Below, in pieces: positions 7,293 to 15,996 of a stretch of 44,252 bases of DNA. This stretch comes from Pseudoduganella buxea (GTDB lineage Bacteria > Pseudomonadota > Gammaproteobacteria > Burkholderiales > Burkholderiaceae_D). Under the pieces are notes generated by a model. That model did not search any database, had not been told where the DNA came from, and saw nothing but the letters and a program-made list of their open reading frames with translations. The first letter of the stretch is position 1. Each line of letters opens with the position of its first letter. The position numbers and the translations under genes are program-made. The DNA is taken from NCBI RefSeq assembly GCF_009720835.1, contig NZ_WNKZ01000049.1:1-44252 (forward strand), read 5' to 3'.

Positions 7293-8857
7293 TGCCAAGG
7301 GCCATGCTGACAGCGCTCGTCATCGCGGGCGCGGCGACGATGACCGGTGCGCTTGCCGCGCCGGCGCCGGTCCAGAAAATCGAGTTCTGGACCTTCAGCA
7401 TGAAGCCCAAGTTCACGCCCTACTTCGACGGCATCGTGCGCAACTACGAGGCGGCCAACCCCGGCGTCAACGTCGAATGGGTCGACTTCCCCTGGGATAT
7501 CATCCAGACCAAGCTGGTCACGCGCATCGTCGCCGGCACGCCGCCGGCGCTGGTCAACCTGAACGTGCCATGGGCCGACGAATTCGCCCGCGACGGCCTG
7601 CTGCAGCCGGTCGACGCGCTGCTGGGCCAGGACCGTTCGCGCTACCTGAAAAGCACGCTGGAAGACCTGACCTTCGGCGGGCGCACCTACGGCTTCCCCC
7701 TGTACAGCAACGTCGCCGTCATCGCCTACAACCGCCAGATCTTCCAGGCCGCCGGCATCCCCCATCCGCCCCGCAGCCTGGACGAGCAGCTGGCCTTCGC
7801 CCGCCAGATCGCCCTGCGCACGGGCAAGGCTGGCCTGTGCCCGGCGCTGGCCAAGATCGATGGCCTGATGATGCAGCAGGGCCTGCCCGTGATCAAGAAT
7901 GGCCGCGCCGTGTTCAATTCGCCCGCCCACGTGGCATTGATCCGCAAGCTGGCCGACACGTACAAGGTGGGCGGCCTGTTGAAGGACAGCCTGTTCGCCG
8001 AGGATAACTTCCCCGCCGCCATCGACGCCTACAAGGGCGGGCGGCTGGGCATGCTGCTGGCGCCGCCGACGGCCGTGGGCCGCATCGCCGCCGACGCGCG
8101 CGACATCTATGCCGTCACCGGCGTCGCCCCCGCCCCGCTGGGCCCGACGGGCATCGCCGACGGCGGCTGGCTGATCCACTTCGGCGTGCCGGTCGGCGTC
8201 GACAATACCCTGCTGCCCGCTATCGGCAAGTTCGCCCGCTATCTGACGGGCGACGCCAACCAGCTGGCTTTCGCCAAGGCCGCCAGCGTCTACCCCGCGT
8301 CCGCCCGCGCCGCCGCCGACCCGTTCTTCACCACCGTGCCGCCGAACGCGGGCGCGGCCGAAAAAGCCGTCGCCGCCGGCGCCGTCTCGATGCCCCATTC
8401 GCACACCCTGTACGTGGCCGGCGTCACCGACTACGACGAACTGCGGCGCAGCCTCGTCAAGGCCGTGGAGGCCGGCGTCACGGGCCGCCAGGACATCCAG
8501 CAAGCCCTCGACCAGGCCGTCGCCATCTGGAACCGCAAGCTGGCCAGGCAGTTCCCGGCACCGGCCTCGGCAGTCTCCTGCTGTGCCACCGCTGCGCTCG
8601 CGTCCACCTTGGGGGCGCAGCAGGGGTTTCAGGGAGCCCAGCTCCCTGCCTGCGCAGCGGGCAATGGCCTGCCAGCCATTGCCCCTGCAGACCCCGACAA
8701 GGACACGAGCCCATCCGCAAGAGCGTTCGCAGATGCAATAATCTTTGCACCCGCGAGTCGAACAAGTATGTACTCTGTAGTTGAGGCCGTGTCCATATCG
8801 GGGTCTGACCCCACGGTGGACACGAACTCGGCTATTGCGTTGGCGGGGGCGCCATGA
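7292..8857 (+). CDS. ABC transporter sugar-binding protein with an unusual C-terminal tail
   Basis: The 521-residue periplasmic protein belongs to the MalE/UgpB-like extracellular solute-binding family 1. A signal peptide covers about residues 1-23 (MTGALA then APAPVQ); no lipobox cysteine is seen. The core (IEFWTFSMKPKF; NYEAANPGVNVEWVDFPWD; GIPHPPRSLDEQ) ends normally near residue 420 (IWNRKLARQ), already the usual family length. The remaining 100 residues are coded by DNA full of inverted repeats (8631-8647, 8659-8684, 8788-8824), including a REP-like GGGGTCTGACCCC, and look like translated repeat sequence. The stop still overlaps the permease ATG (ATGA). It probably binds GlcNAc or chitobiose, judged from the operon. 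Confidence 0.85.
   Translation: MPRAMLTALVIAGAATMTGALAAPAPVQKIEFWTFSMKPKFTPYFDGIVRNYEAANPGVNVEWVDFPWDIIQTKLVTRIVAGTPPALVNLNVPWADEFARDGLLQPVDALLGQDRSRYLKSTLEDLTFGGRTYGFPLYSNVAVIAYNRQIFQAAGIPHPPRSLDEQLAFARQIALRTGKAGLCPALAKIDGLMMQQGLPVIKNGRAVFNSPAHVALIRKLADTYKVGGLLKDSLFAEDNFPAAIDAYKGGRLGMLLAPPTAVGRIAADARDIYAVTGVAPAPLGPTGIADGGWLIHFGVPVGVDNTLLPAIGKFARYLTGDANQLAFAKAASVYPASARAAADPFFTTVPPNAGAAEKAVAAGAVSMPHSHTLYVAGVTDYDELRRSLVKAVEAGVTGRQDIQQALDQAVAIWNRKLARQFPAPASAVSCCATAALASTLGAQQGFQGAQLPACAAGNGLPAIAPADPDKDTSPSARAFADAIIFAPASRTSMYSVVEAVSISGSDPTVDTNSAIALAGAP
8620..8824. repeat. Inverted-repeat mosaic with REP-like core inside the binding-protein gene
   Basis: Three hairpins lie here: AGGGAGC/GCTCCCT (8631-8647), a perfect 10-bp stem GGGCAATGGC/GCCATTGCCC (8659-8684), and CGTGTCCA/TGGACACG (8788-8824). 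The last encloses GGGGTCTGACCCC (8800-8812). The same core family occurs at 17234-17494 and 36797. Boundaries are approximate. The element is read through in frame as the last part of the sugar-binding protein. Confidence 0.6.
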
Positions 8858-9714
8858 GCCGCCATGCGCTGGTGGCGTGGCTGTTCCTGGCGCCGGCCTT
8901 GCTTCTGCTGGCCGTGTTTTCGTTCTGGCCGGTGGGCTTCGGGTCCTATCTCGCATTTACCGACTACAGCCTGATCCGGCCAACGCATTGGGTGGGGCTG
9001 GAGAACTTCCGCTATATCTTCGAGAACGAGATGTTCGTCACGGGGCTGCGTAACTCCATCGTGTTCCTGCTGATGGTGCCCTTCGTGCAGGTGGGCGCGC
9101 TGGCGCTGGCCGTGCTGGTGAATAACCAGCTGCCGGGTATCCGGCTGTTTCGCGCAGCCTTCTATGTGCCGGTGGTAACGACGGTGTCCGTGGTCGGCAT
9201 CATGTGGGGCTTCATGTTCCACGAACAGGGCACGCTCAACTACGTGCTGATGCTGTTCCGGCTGGTCGACGCGCCCGTGGGCTGGCTGTCGCATGACGGC
9301 ATCGCGCTGTTCGCCATCATGTTCGTCACGCTGTGGCGGGGCCTGGGCTGGTATATGGTGATGTACCTGGCCGCGCTGCAGGCCGTGCCGGCCGACATGC
9401 AGGAAGCGGCCATCCTCGATGGCGCCAACCGCTGGCAGCGCTTCTGGAAGATCACCGTGCCGATGCTGCGCCCGACGATTGCCGTCTGCACCATCCTGTC
9501 CGTGCTGGCCGCGCTGAAGGCGTACCAGGAAGTGGACGTGCTGACCCAGGGCGGTCCGATGAATTCCACCTTCACGGCCCTGTACTACGCCTACGACCAG
9601 GGCCTGAAGCACCTGAAGCTGCCGCGCGCGCTGGCGGCCAGCTTCGTCGTCTCGCTGCTGTGCATCGGCATCGCCCTGGCCTGCCTGCGCTACCTGAAGC
9701 CGAAGCACCGATGA
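8854..9714 (+). CDS. ABC sugar transporter permease, MalF/UgpA type
   Basis: The 286-residue inner-membrane protein has about six transmembrane helices, starting with ALVAWLFLAPALLLLAVFSF. The cytoplasmic coupling loop EAA motif is seen as MQEAAILDGANRWQRFWKI, where the ATPase docks. It forms a heterodimer with the next permease. The ATG overlaps the stop of the binding-protein gene as ATGA, and its own stop overlaps the next ATG the same way. Substrate is inferred from the operon as GlcNAc or its dimer. Confidence 0.92.
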   Translation: MSRHALVAWLFLAPALLLLAVFSFWPVGFGSYLAFTDYSLIRPTHWVGLENFRYIFENEMFVTGLRNSIVFLLMVPFVQVGALALAVLVNNQLPGIRLFRAAFYVPVVTTVSVVGIMWGFMFHEQGTLNYVLMLFRLVDAPVGWLSHDGIALFAIMFVTLWRGLGWYMVMYLAALQAVPADMQEAAILDGANRWQRFWKITVPMLRPTIAVCTILSVLAALKAYQEVDVLTQGGPMNSTFTALYYAYDQGLKHLKLPRALAASFVVSLLCIGIALACLRYLKPKHR

Positions 9715-10514
9715 AAAAGCTGGCCCACTATCTGCTGCTGTCGGCCATCGCGCTGCTGTGCGTCTTCCCGTTCTGGTGGACCCTGGTGACGGCCATCTCC
9801 ACCGAGGGCAATGTGTTTGCCTTCCCGCCCACGTTCTGGCCGAAGGCGCCGTCGCTGGAGAACTTCGCCGAAGTGTTCCGCGTCATTCCCCTGATGACCT
9901 TCTTCAAGAACTCCGTGCTGATCGCCGCCTGCACCGTGCTGTGGAAGCTCGTGCTGTGCTCCATGGCCGCCTACCCGCTGGCGCGCATGCACTTCAAGGG
10001 CCGCAAAATGGTGTTCGGCCTGATCCTGGCCACCCTCGTGCTGCCGTCGGAAGTGAACTTCCTCGTCAACTTCATCACGGTGACCAAGCTGTCGCTGGTC
10101 GATACCTACACGGGCGTGATCCTGCCGAACATCGTCACGGCCGTGGCCATCCTGCTCCTGAAGCAGGCCTTCGAGGAAGTGCCGCAGGACCTGATCGACG
10201 CCGCCCGGGTCGACGGCGCCTCCGAATGGACCATCTTCACCCGCATCATGCTGCCCCTGATCGCCCCGTGGCTGGCCACGGTCGGCATCCTGACGGCCGT
10301 GGAAGCGTGGAACGAATACATCTGGCCGTCCATCGTGATGAGCAAGCCGGACGAATTTCCCCTGTCGGTGGGCGTGCTGTACCTGCGCGGCACCTTCGGC
10401 AGCAGCACGCGCGTCATCGCCGCCGGCACCATCCTGACCATCCTGCCCACCCTGGCCGCCTTCCTGTTCGCCCAGCGCTTCTTCATGCGCGGCATGGACG
10501 GCGCCGTGAAATGA
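9711..10514 (+). CDS. ABC sugar transporter permease, MalG/UgpE type
   Basis: The 267-residue partner permease starts MKKLAHYLLLSAIALLCVFP. The ATG at 9711 overlaps the preceding stop (ATGA); a longer in-frame reading from 9333 is only the shadow of the first permease. The EAA loop reads DLIDAARVDGASEWTIF, and the C-terminus FFMRGMDGAVK is typical of MalG-type subunits. About six transmembrane helices are visible. The GH3 gene starts four bases downstream. Confidence 0.92.
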   Translation: MKKLAHYLLLSAIALLCVFPFWWTLVTAISTEGNVFAFPPTFWPKAPSLENFAEVFRVIPLMTFFKNSVLIAACTVLWKLVLCSMAAYPLARMHFKGRKMVFGLILATLVLPSEVNFLVNFITVTKLSLVDTYTGVILPNIVTAVAILLLKQAFEEVPQDLIDAARVDGASEWTIFTRIMLPLIAPWLATVGILTAVEAWNEYIWPSIVMSKPDEFPLSVGVLYLRGTFGSSTRVIAAGTILTILPTLAAFLFAQRFFMRGMDGAVK

Positions 10515-10518
10515 CACC

Positions 10519-12009
10519 ATGAACCACGACGACACCCGCGACCTGCGCCGCCTGGCCGGCCAGCTGATCATGATCCGCTTCCCCGGCACCGAGCTCGATG
10601 CCGACATGGCCGACTTCCTGCGCGCCAACGGCATTCGCGCCGTCTGCCTGTTCCGCCAGAACATGCAGGACGCGGCCCAGCTGACGAAACTCACCGCCGA
10701 CCTGCGCGCCGCCATGGGACCCGAAGCGCTGATCGCCATCGACCAGGAAGGCGGCGCCGTCGTGCGCGCCACCTGGGTGCCGGCGCCACCCGCGGCCATG
10801 GCCCTGGGCGCAGCTGACGACACGGACCTGGCCCGCCGCACCGGCGCCGCCGTGGCGCGGGCCGTGCGCTCGCTGGGCTTCAACTGGAACTTCGCGCCCG
10901 TGCTGGACCTGAACAACAACCCGGACAATCCCGTCATCGCCGAACGCTCCTTCGGCGCGGACCCGCGGCGTGCCACCGAGCTGGCGCTGGCCTGGATGGC
11001 AGGCAGCGCCGCCGAAGGCGTGGCCTGCTGCGTCAAGCACTTCCCCGGCCACGGCGACACCAATGTCGACTCGCACCGCGCGCTGCCGACGGTGGCGAAA
11101 CCGGTGGCCGAGCTGGAAGCATTCGAGCTGCTGCCCTTCCAGCAGGCCGCGCCGCACGCGCCGGCCATGATGACGGCCCATATCGTCTACCCCGCCATCG
11201 ACGCCGACCATCCGGCCACGATGTCCCCGGCCATCCTCCGGGGCCTGCTGCGCGACCAGTGGCACTACCAGGGCGTCATCATCACGGACGGCATGGACAT
11301 GCATGCCATCGCCCACCACTACGGCGTGGGCAACGCGGCCGTCAAGGCGCTGGCCGCCGGGGCGGACATGGTGATGGCCCTGGGCACCCGCGCGACCCAG
11401 GAAGAAACGCTGGACGCCATCGCCCGCGCCCTGACCGACGGTACGGTGCCGCGCGCCCAGGTCGACGCCAGCCTGGCGCGCCTGGCCGCGCTGGCCAGCG
11501 ACTACCCCTGCACGCCCGGCGAATACGATCAGGATGCGGCCGACCGTGAGCTGATGGCCGAAGCCTGGCGCCGCGCGCTGACGGCCCGGGGCAATCCCCA
11601 ACGCCCCGCCGGCAAGGCGGTGCGGCTGGTGGTGCGGCAGGACACCATCAGCGACGGCGTCTCCGAGGCAGGCGTGCCGGCCGCCGTGCTGGCCGCCTCG
11701 CTGGGCCGCTTGTATGACGTGGAAGTGGTGACGTTCGCCGACGCCGAAAGCTTCGACTGGGCCGCGCTGCCAAACGACGGCCGCTTCACGATACTGGCTT
11801 CGACCTCGCGCCTTCGCTACGGCCCGCACGCCCGCGCCACGTGGCGCCCGGATCTGCACCTGGCACTGTGGAACCCCTACCAGGCGCTCGATATCGCCGC
11901 CCCCGCCCTGCTGACCTACGGCTTCGCCGCGCCCGCGCTGGACGCCGTCAACGGCTGGCTGGCCGGCGCCGACGCACCTGGCCGTTGCCCCGTGCCGGGC
12001 CTGGCTTGA
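10519..12009 (+). CDS. GH3 beta-N-acetylhexosaminidase, NagZ-like
   Basis: The 496-residue protein has no signal peptide and is therefore cytoplasmic. DQEGG (residues 75-79), KHFPGHGDT (173-181) and the following D184/H186 form the flexible His-Asp catalytic loop of the NagZ subfamily. The nucleophile is Asp257 in IITDGMD. NagZ cuts GlcNAc from GlcNAc-anhydroMurNAc in cell-wall recycling, and relatives cut chitobiose. Here it is inside a GlcNAc uptake operon, so imported GlcNAc-containing disaccharides are the likely substrate. The protein is about 150 residues longer than E. coli NagZ; the extra C-terminal part (after about residue 345) has no catalytic motif that I recognise. The AmpG-like permease gene follows after 32 bases. 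Confidence 0.9.
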   Translation: MNHDDTRDLRRLAGQLIMIRFPGTELDADMADFLRANGIRAVCLFRQNMQDAAQLTKLTADLRAAMGPEALIAIDQEGGAVVRATWVPAPPAAMALGAADDTDLARRTGAAVARAVRSLGFNWNFAPVLDLNNNPDNPVIAERSFGADPRRATELALAWMAGSAAEGVACCVKHFPGHGDTNVDSHRALPTVAKPVAELEAFELLPFQQAAPHAPAMMTAHIVYPAIDADHPATMSPAILRGLLRDQWHYQGVIITDGMDMHAIAHHYGVGNAAVKALAAGADMVMALGTRATQEETLDAIARALTDGTVPRAQVDASLARLAALASDYPCTPGEYDQDAADRELMAEAWRRALTARGNPQRPAGKAVRLVVRQDTISDGVSEAGVPAAVLAASLGRLYDVEVVTFADAESFDWAALPNDGRFTILASTSRLRYGPHARATWRPDLHLALWNPYQALDIAAPALLTYGFAAPALDAVNGWLAGADAPGRCPVPGLA

Positions 12010-12041
12010 CGAATACCTTCCAACCCTGACGAAGAGCGCCG

Positions 12042-13385
12042 ATGGACACGACGAAGAAAAGCCGCAGCCCGCTGATGTGGGTCCCCACCCTGTACCTGGC
12101 CCAGGGCCTGCCGTTCTTTTCGGTGGCGCTGATCGCCAGCATGATGTTCAAGAGCATGGGCGTGCCGAACACGGACATCGCCCACTGGACCGCCTACATC
12201 GGCATGGCGTGGATCTTCAAGCCCCTGTGGAGTCCCTTCCTGGAACTGGCCAGCAGCAAGAAGCTCGTCGTCGTCACCTTCCAGCTGCTGAGCGGCGTCT
12301 TCTTCGGCCTCGTGGCGCTGTCGCTGCACCTGCCGTTCTGGCTGGGCGCCAGCGTGGCGATGCTGGCCTGCGTGGCCATCAGCGCGGCCACCCACGATAT
12401 CGCCTGCGACGGCGTCTACATCACCAGCCTGTCGGAGAAGCAGCAGGCGCAGTATGCCGGCTGGACCGGCACCTTCTTCAACGCCGGCCGCTTCATCGCC
12501 CTGGGCGGGCTCGTGATCCTGGCCGGTACGCTGGAAAAGTCGCACGGCGTGGTGCCGGCATGGACGACCATCTTCGTCATCCTGGCCGTGACGATGGCAC
12601 TGCTCGCGGCGTATCACGCGTGGACCCTGCCGCTGGCGAAAAATCCCGTGACGGAGAAAACCACCGTGGCCGGCATCACGGACACCCTGTGGGAAGTGAT
12701 CGTCGACTACGTGCGCAAACCCGGCATCTGGATGTCGATCCTGTTCATCATCATGTTCCGCGCCGGCGAGGCCCAGGTGCAGACCATCGGTCCCCTGTTC
12801 CTGCGCGACGCGCTCGACAAGGGCGGCCTGGGCCTGACGACGGCCCAGGTGGGGACCGTCTACGGCACCAGCGGCACCATCGCCTTCATCGTCGGCTCGA
12901 TCGCCGGCGGCTACTTCACGTCATGGCTCAGCCTGCGCCGAGCCATGATCTTCCTGATCCTGGCCGTGAACCTGCCCAACCTCGTGTTCTACTTCCTGGC
13001 GACGTGGCTGCCGACCGACCTGACCGTCATCGGCGCGGCCCTGAGCCTGGAGATGTTCGGCTACGGCTTCGGCTTCGTGGGCATCATCCTGTACATGATG
13101 CAGGTGGTCGCGCCGGGCAAATACCAGACCGCCCACTATGCCTTCTCGACCGGCATCATGCAGCTGGGCTTCGTGCTGTTCAAGTTCTTCAGCGGTGACT
13201 TCCAGGCCTGGCTGGGCTACCAGCAATTCTTCATCTGGGTGCTGCTGTGCGCCATTCCCGTGACCGTGATGGCGCTGTTCCTGCCGATGACGCCACGCGC
13301 CAACGTGGCGGCTTCGGCTCCGGATGACGTGCCGGCCGACGTGCCGGCCGGCGTGTCGACCGATTCGCAGGCGGCGGCGCGCTGA
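12042..13385 (+). CDS. MFS permease, AmpG-like
   Basis: The 447-residue membrane protein has about twelve transmembrane helices. The N-terminus ([20 protein letters not shown]) and the [12 protein letters not shown] motif near residue 125 are typical of AmpG-like MFS carriers, which import muropeptides such as GlcNAc-anhydroMurNAc. It is the second carrier in the same operon, besides the ABC system. Together with the NagZ-like GH3 enzyme it suggests uptake of GlcNAc disaccharides. A run of Pro/Ala/Asp (about the last 30 residues, [12 protein letters not shown]) forms a soluble tail. Its stop overlaps the ATPase start (TGATG). Confidence 0.85.
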   Translation: MDTTKKSRSPLMWVPTLYLAQGLPFFSVALIASMMFKSMGVPNTDIAHWTAYIGMAWIFKPLWSPFLELASSKKLVVVTFQLLSGVFFGLVALSLHLPFWLGASVAMLACVAISAATHDIACDGVYITSLSEKQQAQYAGWTGTFFNAGRFIALGGLVILAGTLEKSHGVVPAWTTIFVILAVTMALLAAYHAWTLPLAKNPVTEKTTVAGITDTLWEVIVDYVRKPGIWMSILFIIMFRAGEAQVQTIGPLFLRDALDKGGLGLTTAQVGTVYGTSGTIAFIVGSIAGGYFTSWLSLRRAMIFLILAVNLPNLVFYFLATWLPTDLTVIGAALSLEMFGYGFGFVGIILYMMQVVAPGKYQTAHYAFSTGIMQLGFVLFKFFSGDFQAWLGYQQFFIWVLLCAIPVTVMALFLPMTPRANVAASAPDDVPADVPAGVSTDSQAAAR

Positions 13386-14536
13386 TGGCGGCCCTTTCGC
13401 TGCGCAATATCGTCAAGCGCTACGACGAGCACACCGTCATCCACGGCATCGACCTGGATATCCGCGATGGCGAATTCATCGTCTTCGTGGGGCCGTCCGG
13501 CTGCGGCAAGTCGACCCTGCTGCGCATGATCGCCGGCCTGGAATCGATCAGCGGCGGCGAGCTGCACCTCGATGGCCGCCTGGCCAACGACGTGCCGCCG
13601 GCCAAACGGGAGCTGGCGATGGTGTTCCAGTCGTATGCCCTGTATCCGCACATGACGGTGTACGAGAACATGGCCTTCGCGCTGCAACTGGCCGGCGGCA
13701 GGAAGGATGCCGTGCGCGCGGCCGTGCAGCGCAGCGCCGACATCCTGCAGATCGGCCACCTGCTGCAGCGGCGGCCGAAGGAACTGTCCGGCGGCCAGCG
13801 CCAGCGCGTGGCGATCGGCCGCGCCATCGTGCGAAAACCCCGCCTGTTCCTGTTCGACGAACCCCTGTCGAACCTGGACGCCAGCCTGCGCGTGCAGATG
13901 CGGGTGGAACTGAGCCGCCTGCATGCCCAGCTGAAGACGACGATGATCTACGTTACGCACGACCAGGTCGAGGCAATGACGCTGGGCGAGCGCATCGTCG
14001 TCTTCAACGGCGGCCACATCGAGCAGGTCGGCACGCCCCATGAACTGTACAACGCGCCGGCCAACCTGTTCGTGGCCGGCTTCCTCGGGGCGCCGAAGAT
14101 GAACTGCATCGGTGGGATCGTCACCGACAGCCTGGCTGGCGGCGACGACGACGGCCTGACCGTGCGGCTGGAGGACGGCACGCTGCTGCGCGCGGACGCC
14201 CCGCCGGGGGCAGCGGCGCCGGGCGGACTTGTAACCATCGGTATTCGGCCCGAGCACCTGTGCCTGGCCGCCACCGGCGAAACGGATAACCTGCTGGCGG
14301 CCGACATCACCCACGTCGAATACCTGGGCGACCAGAGCGTGCTGCATGCCGCCGTGCCCGGGGCGACCGCGCCCGTGGCCCTGAAACACGTGGCGCAGGG
14401 CGATGTCCCGCAGCCGGGCAGCCGCGTCATGCTGCATCTGCCGGCCCGCCATTGCCTGGTGTTCGACGGCGCGGGCCGCGCGCTGCCCCGCACCGCCCCT
14501 TGGCGGAAACAGGCCGTTACAAAAGCGTCCATTTGA
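13385..14536 (+). CDS. ABC transporter ATPase, MalK/UgpC/MsmX type
   Basis: The 383-residue cytoplasmic ATPase powers the sugar ABC importer. Walker [10 protein letters not shown] is at residues 36-44, the Q-loop at [15 protein letters not shown], the signature LSGGQ at 134-138, Walker B LFLFDEP at 154-160, and the H-loop in VTHDQ. A C-terminal TOBE region (about 240-370) follows, as in MalK-type subunits. It ends the nag operon, separated from its permeases by the GH3 and MFS genes. This suggests the MFS and hydrolase genes are integral to the cassette. No clear terminator follows. Confidence 0.93.
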   Translation: MAALSLRNIVKRYDEHTVIHGIDLDIRDGEFIVFVGPSGCGKSTLLRMIAGLESISGGELHLDGRLANDVPPAKRELAMVFQSYALYPHMTVYENMAFALQLAGGRKDAVRAAVQRSADILQIGHLLQRRPKELSGGQRQRVAIGRAIVRKPRLFLFDEPLSNLDASLRVQMRVELSRLHAQLKTTMIYVTHDQVEAMTLGERIVVFNGGHIEQVGTPHELYNAPANLFVAGFLGAPKMNCIGGIVTDSLAGGDDDGLTVRLEDGTLLRADAPPGAAAPGGLVTIGIRPEHLCLAATGETDNLLAADITHVEYLGDQSVLHAAVPGATAPVALKHVAQGDVPQPGSRVMLHLPARHCLVFDGAGRALPRTAPWRKQAVTKASI

Positions 14537-14603
14537 AACCCGGCTGTGGGTGGATTTATGGGACAATAAGTGTTTGTCTACTTGATTGAAGGATCATTTC
14601 ATC

Positions 14604-15908
14604 ATGCCTCAGTTCCGTATCGCTCGCCTCAGCCTTCTCCTGGCTGCCATCGGCCTGTCGGCCGTGCCCGCGTTGACCCCCGCCTTCGCCCAGGACAAGC
14701 CGGCAGCCCCGGCTGCCGAGGCGCCGAAGGATTCCGTGCGCCCGGAGATCTTCAAGCTGGTGGAGCCGGCTCAGATCAAGACCCTGCTCGAAGCGAAGAA
14801 TTACACCGAAGTGCAGAGCCGCCTGGACCAGGCCGAAGCCCTGCCGAACAAGACCCCGTATGAGACCTTCGTGCTGAACCGCATGCGCATTTCGCTGGGC
14901 TCGGCCACGAACAACACCCAGATGACGACGACGGCGCTGGAAGCGGTCATCAACGCCAACAAGCTGCAGCCGTCCGAACAGCGCGACTTCATTGCTGCCC
15001 TGGGCAATATGTACTACAACGCCAAGGAATACCAGAAGGCGATCACGTGGTTCAACCGCTACCAGACCGAAACGGGCGACAACAAGATGCGCCCGTATAT
15101 CATCCGCGCCTACTATTTCAGCAATGACTTCGCCACCGCCAAGACGGAGCTGATGAAGGACCTGGAAGCGGCGCAGAAGGCCGGCACCGCACCGAAGCTG
15201 GAAGAGCTGCAGCTGCTGGCCAACACGGGCGCCAAGACGAAGGACCAGGCTACCTACCTGCTGGCCGTGGAGAACCTGGTTCGCTACTACCCTTCGGACG
15301 ACTACTGGATCGACCTGCTGAGCCGCACCCAGGGCAAGGCCACCTACTCGACCCGCTTCGCGCTGGACGTGTACCGCCTGCAGAAGGCCGCCGTGTCGAA
15401 GATGTCGGCCGAGGACTATGCCGAGATGGCCGACCTGGCCCTGCTGGCCGGCCAGCCGATCGAGGCGAAGCAGGCACTGGACGCCGGCTTCTCGGCGGGC
15501 GTGCTGGGCAAGGGCCCGAACGCGGATAAGCACAAGAAGCTGCGCGCCCAGGCCGACCGCCAGGCCGCCGACGACATGAAGAACATCGGCAGCGGCGAAG
15601 CGTCGGCCCGCAAGTCGAAGAACGGCACGGGCCTGATCAACCTGGGTTGGGCATTCGTGACGATGGGCCAGTACGACAAGGGCATCGCCCTGATCCAGGA
15701 AGGTATCGCCAAGGGCGGCCTGCAGAACGCGGAAGACGCCAAGCTGCGCCTCGGTTACTCCTACGCGCTGGCCGGCAAGAAGGACGAAGCCATCAAGACG
15801 CTGCAATCGGTGCAAGGCGCCGACGGCCGCGGCGACCTGGCACGCTACTGGACCATCTGGGTGAACCGCCCTGCGGCCGGCGCCGCACCGGCACCAGCCG
15901 CGTCGTAA
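14604..15908 (+). CDS. Exported helical-repeat (TPR-like) protein
   Basis: The 434-residue product has a signal peptide (MPQFRIARLSLLLAAIGLS to AFAQ, about residues 1-29) and an otherwise alpha-helical body. TPR-like repeats are visible (ALGNMYYNAKEYQKAITWFN; INLGWAFVTMGQYDKGIALI; LRLGYSYALAGKKDEAIKTL). It is probably a periplasmic scaffold or envelope protein; no enzyme motif is seen. The ATG at 14604 is preferred to a TTG at 14586 because it begins the signal peptide and follows GAAGGA. It could be a separate unit after the nag operon, since 67 bases separate them and a terminator follows. The function is not known. Confidence 0.75.
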   Translation: MPQFRIARLSLLLAAIGLSAVPALTPAFAQDKPAAPAAEAPKDSVRPEIFKLVEPAQIKTLLEAKNYTEVQSRLDQAEALPNKTPYETFVLNRMRISLGSATNNTQMTTTALEAVINANKLQPSEQRDFIAALGNMYYNAKEYQKAITWFNRYQTETGDNKMRPYIIRAYYFSNDFATAKTELMKDLEAAQKAGTAPKLEELQLLANTGAKTKDQATYLLAVENLVRYYPSDDYWIDLLSRTQGKATYSTRFALDVYRLQKAAVSKMSAEDYAEMADLALLAGQPIEAKQALDAGFSAGVLGKGPNADKHKKLRAQADRQAADDMKNIGSGEASARKSKNGTGLINLGWAFVTMGQYDKGIALIQEGIAKGGLQNAEDAKLRLGYSYALAGKKDEAIKTLQSVQGADGRGDLARYWTIWVNRPAAGAAPAPAAS

Positions 15909-15926
15909 TCCTTCGCGCAGCGAGCA

Positions 15927-15960
15927 AGCGGGAACGGCCCCAGGCCCGACCCGCTTTTTT
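15927..15960 (+). terminator. Rho-independent terminator
   Basis: AGCGGG (15927-15932) pairs with CCCGCT (15950-15955), with an inner GGCC/GGCC pair, followed by a run of T. It ends the TPR-like protein gene. Confidence 0.75.
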
Positions 15961-15996
15961 TACGCCCGCTTTTCTCCTTACACCTGTCTAAGACCC

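Noticed and set aside
8854..10514. Two permease frames read as one 393-residue protein from 9333
   Set aside because: The true start of the second permease is the ATG at 9711, which overlaps the first stop; the upstream part is out-of-frame sequence of the first permease.
14533..14567. Promoter for the TPR-like protein (TTGAAA and GACAAT)
   Set aside because: The spacing of 23 bp is too long, and the alternative -10 boxes are poor.
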